From Glaciecola sp. UBA983 (GTDB lineage: Bacteria > Pseudomonadota > Gammaproteobacteria > Enterobacterales > Alteromonadaceae): DNA of 42,535 bases. The translations under genes were made by a program, and so were the position numbers. Under the pieces are notes generated by a model. The model had not been told where the DNA came from. It did no database searches and saw only the letters and a list, made by a program, of their open reading frames with translations. The stretch spans positions 1 to 42,535 of the forward strand of contig DBBN01000081.1 in the NCBI GenBank assembly GCA_002292215.1, written 5' to 3'. Of the stretch, positions 38,864 to 42,535 are shown piece by piece. The first letter of the stretch is position 1, and every line of letters begins with the position of its first letter.

Positions 38864-39757
38864 TTATGCTTTGGTCTCTTGCTCAGTTCGCTGAGAACGC
38901 TGAGCGCGTTGAGTATTAATCGTTTCGTATACTGCGGCAGAAATTACCATTAATCCACCTAAAATGGTTTGCCAACGGGGATCTTCACCTAAAAAGATGA
39001 TGGCAAAAACCACACCATAAAAAGGCTGCATACAAGCAACGAGTGAAAAGGTCTTAGCGCGTAAATGGCGCAGTGCTGCAGCAACCGCTGTGTGCGGAAC
39101 AGCAGTAAAAAATATGCCCAAGGCGGCCAATAATCCCCATGTGTTGGCATCTGCGCTTGCGATCTCTTCAATACCCAATAAGGCAATGCAGCCAGTGACA
39201 ATTAAGGTTTGGTAGGCCATAGCCCGAGTGCCGGAATAATGGGAAAAGAACTTACGGTGCATGAGGTTACGTATAGAGTATAAAAAAGCCGAAAATACGC
39301 CGACACCAATGCCGAGTGTGACATCATTGTCAAATGACACATCTGGCACCATGATCGCAATCCCAATAAAGACAACCAATGCACTACAGATATCTTGCCA
39401 AGCGAGTTTGATCCCTTCAAAGATAGGCTCTAATAACACCGTGATCACAGGAAACGTAAATAATGCAATGATCCCAACCGACACCGACGACAATTGCATA
39501 GCTAAAAAGTACGTCACCCAATGTGCAGCCATCACCACACCAAGTAAAGCGCCCATTACATAGTCACGCTTAGAGTCGAGGCGCATTGATTCGCCCAAAA
39601 CTCGCACTAACAAGTACAAAAATATACAAGCAAAAAATGAACGGCCTAACGTAATCGCCATCGCAGAGAGCGGAATAATTTGTGAAAATAATGCGGTGCC
39701 ACCTAACAATATGACAGTTAGGTGCAACGAATAGAGACTACGTTTGACAGGATCCAT
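38864..39757 (-). CDS. EamA/DMT-superfamily transporter
   Basis: A 297-residue inner-membrane protein with about ten hydrophobic helices arranged as two EamA repeats. The first includes ALFSQIIPLSAMAITLGRSFFACIFL and the second FFTAVPHTAVAAALRHLRAKTFSLVACMQPFYGVVFA. The substrate cannot be predicted. The frame opens at 39823, inside psd, but I favour the ATG at 39757, which starts just before the first helix and removes the overlap. No clear ribosome binding site is present at either. Confidence 0.85.
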   Translation of the reverse strand: MDPVKRSLYSLHLTVILLGGTALFSQIIPLSAMAITLGRSFFACIFLYLLVRVLGESMRLDSKRDYVMGALLGVVMAAHWVTYFLAMQLSSVSVGIIALFTFPVITVLLEPIFEGIKLAWQDICSALVVFIGIAIMVPDVSFDNDVTLGIGVGVFSAFLYSIRNLMHRKFFSHYSGTRAMAYQTLIVTGCIALLGIEEIASADANTWGLLAALGIFFTAVPHTAVAAALRHLRAKTFSLVACMQPFYGVVFAIIFLGEDPRWQTILGGLMVISAAVYETINTQRAQRSQRTEQETKA

Positions 39758-39770
39758 TATTAATCGAACA

Positions 39771-40637
39771 TTAATTGTTGGATTTAATCGTGGCGAAAGG
39801 CTGACCCAAGCGAGTGACGTCATCAGCCGCTAATTGACCGAAGTCGACTTTGTTAGGTTCAAAACAGGCAACAATGGTTGAACCAAGTTTAAATAAGCCC
39901 ATCTCTTCGCCTTTTTGTAATGTGACACTGTCGCCAGAGGCATCAGTGTACTGCCAATGTGTAACGTGCTTACCTGCAGGAGGCGTCACATTACCGGCCC
40001 AAATCGTTTCGATACTGGCTACGATGGTTGCACCTACTAATACGATCGCCATTTTACCAATTTCAGTATCAAAAATAGCAACAACACGTTCATTGCGGGC
40101 AAACAACCCTGGAACATTTTGTGCGGTTAATGGATTGACAGAGAATAATTCACCTGGCACATAAATCATGTCGGTTAATTTACCGGTCATTGGCATGTGA
40201 ATACGATGATAATCGCGAGGAGATAAGTAAATAGTGGCAAAGTCGCCACCTTTAAACGGCGCAGCTATTGTGGCATCTCCGCCTAATAAGGCCGTTAAAC
40301 TATAGTGATGCCCTTTGGCTTGGAAAATGGTATCGCCTTTAATGGAACCTAGCTGACTGACAGTACCGTCAACTGCATGTCCTAATTCTTGTGTATCGTC
40401 ACTAAAAGGACGTAAGCCGTCTTTTAATTGACGGGTAAAGAAGGCATTGAACGAAGAGTAATGCTCAGGATTTTCATGTTGTGCTTCGCTCATATCAACG
40501 TTAAATTGTTTGATAAAAGCACGAATGATGTTGGTAGTAACACGGCCATATTCGGCAGCAGCAAGTGCGCCAACTAGGCGTGATAATGCATGTTTAGGTA
40601 AAATATACTGTAATTTAATTTTTAGCCAGTTGATCAA
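39771..40637 (-). CDS. psd: Phosphatidylserine decarboxylase proenzyme
   Basis: Makes phosphatidylethanolamine. The proenzyme self-cleaves at LGST (in MGLFKLGSTIVACFEP near the C-terminus) to create the pyruvoyl group. Other family blocks are LQYILPKHALSRLVG, FNAFFTRQL, HAVDGTVSQLG and YLSPRDYHRIHMP. The frame can be read from 40700, but a TTG at 40637 has GGAG 8 nt upstream and gives the usual 288 residues starting at INWLKIKLQ. A TTG start is inferred. rsgA lies 81 bp upstream on the same strand. Confidence 0.95.
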   Translation of the reverse strand: MINWLKIKLQYILPKHALSRLVGALAAAEYGRVTTNIIRAFIKQFNVDMSEAQHENPEHYSSFNAFFTRQLKDGLRPFSDDTQELGHAVDGTVSQLGSIKGDTIFQAKGHHYSLTALLGGDATIAAPFKGGDFATIYLSPRDYHRIHMPMTGKLTDMIYVPGELFSVNPLTAQNVPGLFARNERVVAIFDTEIGKMAIVLVGATIVASIETIWAGNVTPPAGKHVTHWQYTDASGDSVTLQKGEEMGLFKLGSTIVACFEPNKVDFGQLAADDVTRLGQPFATIKSNN

Positions 40638-40718
40638 AGCTAATACTCCAAGGACAAAATAAGGCGCTATTGTACTGGAAAAAAGCGCAGATGTACGCAA
40701 TCAAAACGTACTTAATCA

Positions 40719-41741
40719 TTAGCTTTTAGAATAACTAGGGCGCTTTTCTTCCATTGCATCGATAATTTTGTGATAGGACTCATATCTTGCTTCATCAATG
40801 ATGCCATTATCAACGGCGTCGCGGATCAAACAACCAGGATCATCACCATGTTTACAATCACGAAATTTGCAGCCACCTAAATAATCTCTAAACTCAATAA
40901 ATCCGCGGGTAATTTGTTCATCAGGTAAGTGCCATAATGAAAATTCACGTACCCCAGGTGAGTCAATTACATCGCCACCTTCGGTAAAATGTAACAGTTT
41001 CGCTGTAGTCGTTGTATGGGTGCCCAAACCTGAATTTTGCGAGACATCGCCCACGACTTCATCAGCATCTGGCAGTAATTGATTGACTAGTGAGGATTTA
41101 CCCACACCAGATTGACCGACGAACACACTAATGTTGTCGGTTAATAACTGGGCTAAATCTGCAATACCCTCACCGGTTACACAGCTTGTCAGCAAGACTT
41201 TGTAACCAATGTCGTGGTACACCGATAATAGGTCGATGACCATTTCGCGGTCTTCTTCATCGAGCAGTTCCATCTTATTAATAACAATGACGGGTTGTAT
41301 TTGTACGTCTTCGCATGCCACCAAATAACGGTCAATGATATGTGGCGATAAGGTTGGCACAATTGAACTTACGATTATGATTTGGTCGATGTTGGCAGCA
41401 ATGGGTTTAACGCCATCATAATAGTCGGGACGCGTCAGGACTGTTTTACGGTCATGGACGATCTCAATAATGCCTAAATCACGCGGTTCATCAGAAATAC
41501 TAGGACAAAAAATAACACTATCACCACACACCACTGATTCAATAGTGCGACGTATATGGCATTTGTGTAGCTTCCCATTTGCATCTTCAACATTTGCATG
41601 TTTACCAAAACGGCCTACTACTGTAGCGGGTTGAGCGGTACCAAGATTATCATGCTCAATCGGTGTTTTGGTTAAACGTAGAGAACGGTTCGTTGATACT
41701 TGACGTTTTTGTCGATGGGTGAGTTTTGGTTTTTTTGCCAC
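40719..41741 (-). CDS. rsgA: Small-ribosomal-subunit biogenesis GTPase RsgA
   Basis: A 340-residue circularly permuted GTPase that checks late 30S maturation. An OB-fold N-terminal domain precedes the G-domain with permuted motif order: VINKMELL (G4), then FVGQSGVGKSSLVN (G1) and DSPGVREF (G3). The C-terminal zinc site is C-x4-C-x-H-x5-C in GGCKFRDCKHGDDPGC. The basic N-terminus (MAKKPKLTHRQKRQ) is typical. It is divergent from orn, as in many gammaproteobacteria. Confidence 0.97.
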   Translation of the reverse strand: MAKKPKLTHRQKRQVSTNRSLRLTKTPIEHDNLGTAQPATVVGRFGKHANVEDANGKLHKCHIRRTIESVVCGDSVIFCPSISDEPRDLGIIEIVHDRKTVLTRPDYYDGVKPIAANIDQIIIVSSIVPTLSPHIIDRYLVACEDVQIQPVIVINKMELLDEEDREMVIDLLSVYHDIGYKVLLTSCVTGEGIADLAQLLTDNISVFVGQSGVGKSSLVNQLLPDADEVVGDVSQNSGLGTHTTTTAKLLHFTEGGDVIDSPGVREFSLWHLPDEQITRGFIEFRDYLGGCKFRDCKHGDDPGCLIRDAVDNGIIDEARYESYHKIIDAMEEKRPSYSKS

Positions 41742-41858
41742 TTTAGCCTAGTCGATGTAAAATAAAACTTAATGTAATACCCATGTTACCGTTAAGATAT
41801 ACGGATTACCATGTATTAATTACGCCGAATCTATTTCACACGACGGACAGGATATTTT

Positions 41859-42434
41859 ATGAGTGACATGAGTCAAGCAACATTAAGCCCACAATGCAAT
41901 GATAGCAATCTCATTTGGATTGATATGGAAATGACGGGGTTAGATCCAAATACCTGTGTCGTGTTAGAAATCGCCACGATAGTGACCGATGCACAATTAA
42001 ATGTATTAGCGGAAGGCCCAGTACTCGCTATACATCAATCTGATGAAGTATTAGCCAATATGAATGAGTGGTGCATTGACGTGCATGGCAAGACAGGTTT
42101 GACCCAACGATGTCGAGATAGCAAAATAAGTGCAATCGATGCACAAGCACAGACGATTGCATTTTTATCTCAGTGGGTACCGGCGGGAAAATCACCACTG
42201 TGTGGTAACACAATCGGACAAGACCGACGTTTTATGGTCAAATATATGCCTGAGCTTGAAGCCTATTGTCATTATCGTAGTATCGATGTTAGTACTATTA
42301 AAGAACTGGCTGCTCGCTGGCAACCTGATGTTTTAAAAGGATTTAATAAAAAAGGTGTGCATTTGGCATTGGCTGACATCCAAGAATCAATCGCTGAATT
42401 ACAATACTATCGAACGCACGTTTTTAAAATTTAA
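41859..42434 (+). CDS. orn: Oligoribonuclease
   Basis: DEDDh 3'-5' exoribonuclease that degrades 2-5 nt RNA and linear diguanylates. It has D22 and E24 in [12 protein letters not shown], then [14 protein letters not shown] and the final [14 protein letters not shown]. 191 residues, with an N-terminal extension of about 10 residues over the shortest family members. ATG at 41859 with AGGA upstream. A tRNA-Gly gene follows 53 bp downstream, a frequent neighbour of orn. Confidence 0.97.
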   Translation: MSDMSQATLSPQCNDSNLIWIDMEMTGLDPNTCVVLEIATIVTDAQLNVLAEGPVLAIHQSDEVLANMNEWCIDVHGKTGLTQRCRDSKISAIDAQAQTIAFLSQWVPAGKSPLCGNTIGQDRRFMVKYMPELEAYCHYRSIDVSTIKELAARWQPDVLKGFNKKGVHLALADIQESIAELQYYRTHVFKI

Positions 42435-42446
42435 TTGATAAAAGAC

Positions 42447-42474
42447 TTGCAAGGCTCAAATATCTTTGTAAAAT
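42447..42474 (+). promoter_or_regulatory. Promoter of the tRNA-Gly gene
   Basis: TTGCAA (42447-42452) and TAAAAT (42469-42474) are 16 bp apart, with a GC-rich GCGC discriminator just downstream, as typical of stringently controlled stable-RNA promoters. The mature tRNA begins 14 bp after the -10 box. Confidence 0.65.
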
Positions 42475-42487
42475 GCGCTCCTCAATT

Positions 42488-42535
42488 GCGGGAATAGCTC
42501 AGCTGGTAGAGCACAACCTTGCCAAGGTTGGGGTC
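42488..42535 (+). tRNA. tRNA-Gly (anticodon GCC), truncated by window edge
   Basis: Begins GCGGGAATAGCTCAGCTGG, with a D-arm AGCTC...GAGCA and an anticodon stem-loop CAACCTTGCCAAGGTTG carrying anticodon GCC at 42521-42523. The variable region and the T and acceptor 3' halves are missing. It is the first unit of what is often a small tRNA array after orn. Confidence 0.93.

Overview
This looks like chromosomal core sequence from a marine-type gammaproteobacterium of the Alteromonadales, in the broad Shewanella/Colwellia/Psychrobium neighbourhood. The evidence is protein character and gene order: pilMNOPQ-aroK-aroB-damX-dam, divergent mrcA beside pilM, argCBFGH, gpsA-secB-grxC-yibN opposite gpmI-envC-yibQ, and psd-rsgA opposite orn followed by tRNA-Gly. 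The species cannot be fixed from the sequence alone. I see no prophage, insertion sequence or CRISPR array.

Region 1 (1-6074, minus strand): rpe, trpS, pabA, an HDOD protein, a combined argD/astC-type aminotransferase, astA and the first codons of astD. This joins tryptophan/folate-linked genes to the arginine succinyltransferase (AST) catabolic pathway. Region 2 (6455-7819, plus): a TorF-like outer-membrane protein with a strong terminator, an unrecognised small membrane-anchored protein and a DUF2970 protein. Region 3 (7836-16352, minus): the type IV pilus assembly genes pilMNOPQ, then aroK, aroB, damX and dam. Region 4 (16482-22149, plus): mrcA (PBP1A), NAD-malic enzyme maeA, and the azlCD amino-acid exporter pair.

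Region 5 (22207-28964, minus): argC-argB-argF-argG-argH-argA, a nearly gapless arginine biosynthesis operon lacking only argD, argE/argJ and the carbamoyl-phosphate genes. Its 318-bp upstream region holds two 18-bp ARG-box-like sites exactly 3 bp apart. These are followed by a roughly 200-nt leader containing a structured stem and then a very long terminator-like hairpin with a U tract, about 50 nt before argC. That is the most unusual signal in the window: a possible attenuator or small-RNA output stacked on ArgR repression.

Region 6 (29283-42535): grpB-like and pldB (plus), trmL (plus), gpsA-secB-grxC-yibN (minus), gpmI-envC-yibQ (plus), a MerC-family membrane protein preceded by a textbook Zur palindrome (plus), a GDPD-family phosphodiesterase, an EamA transporter, psd and rsgA (minus), then orn and the first 48 nt of a tRNA-Gly(GCC) gene (plus). 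The MerC gene with its Zur site is the second finding of note, because it suggests zinc rather than mercury as the relevant metal.

Several starts are non-ATG or shorter than the longest open frame: argD, rpe, pilQ, pilM, pilN, mrcA, argG and psd were trimmed using ribosome binding sites and family length. Functional calls rest on recognised family motifs read by eye; no database search was run.
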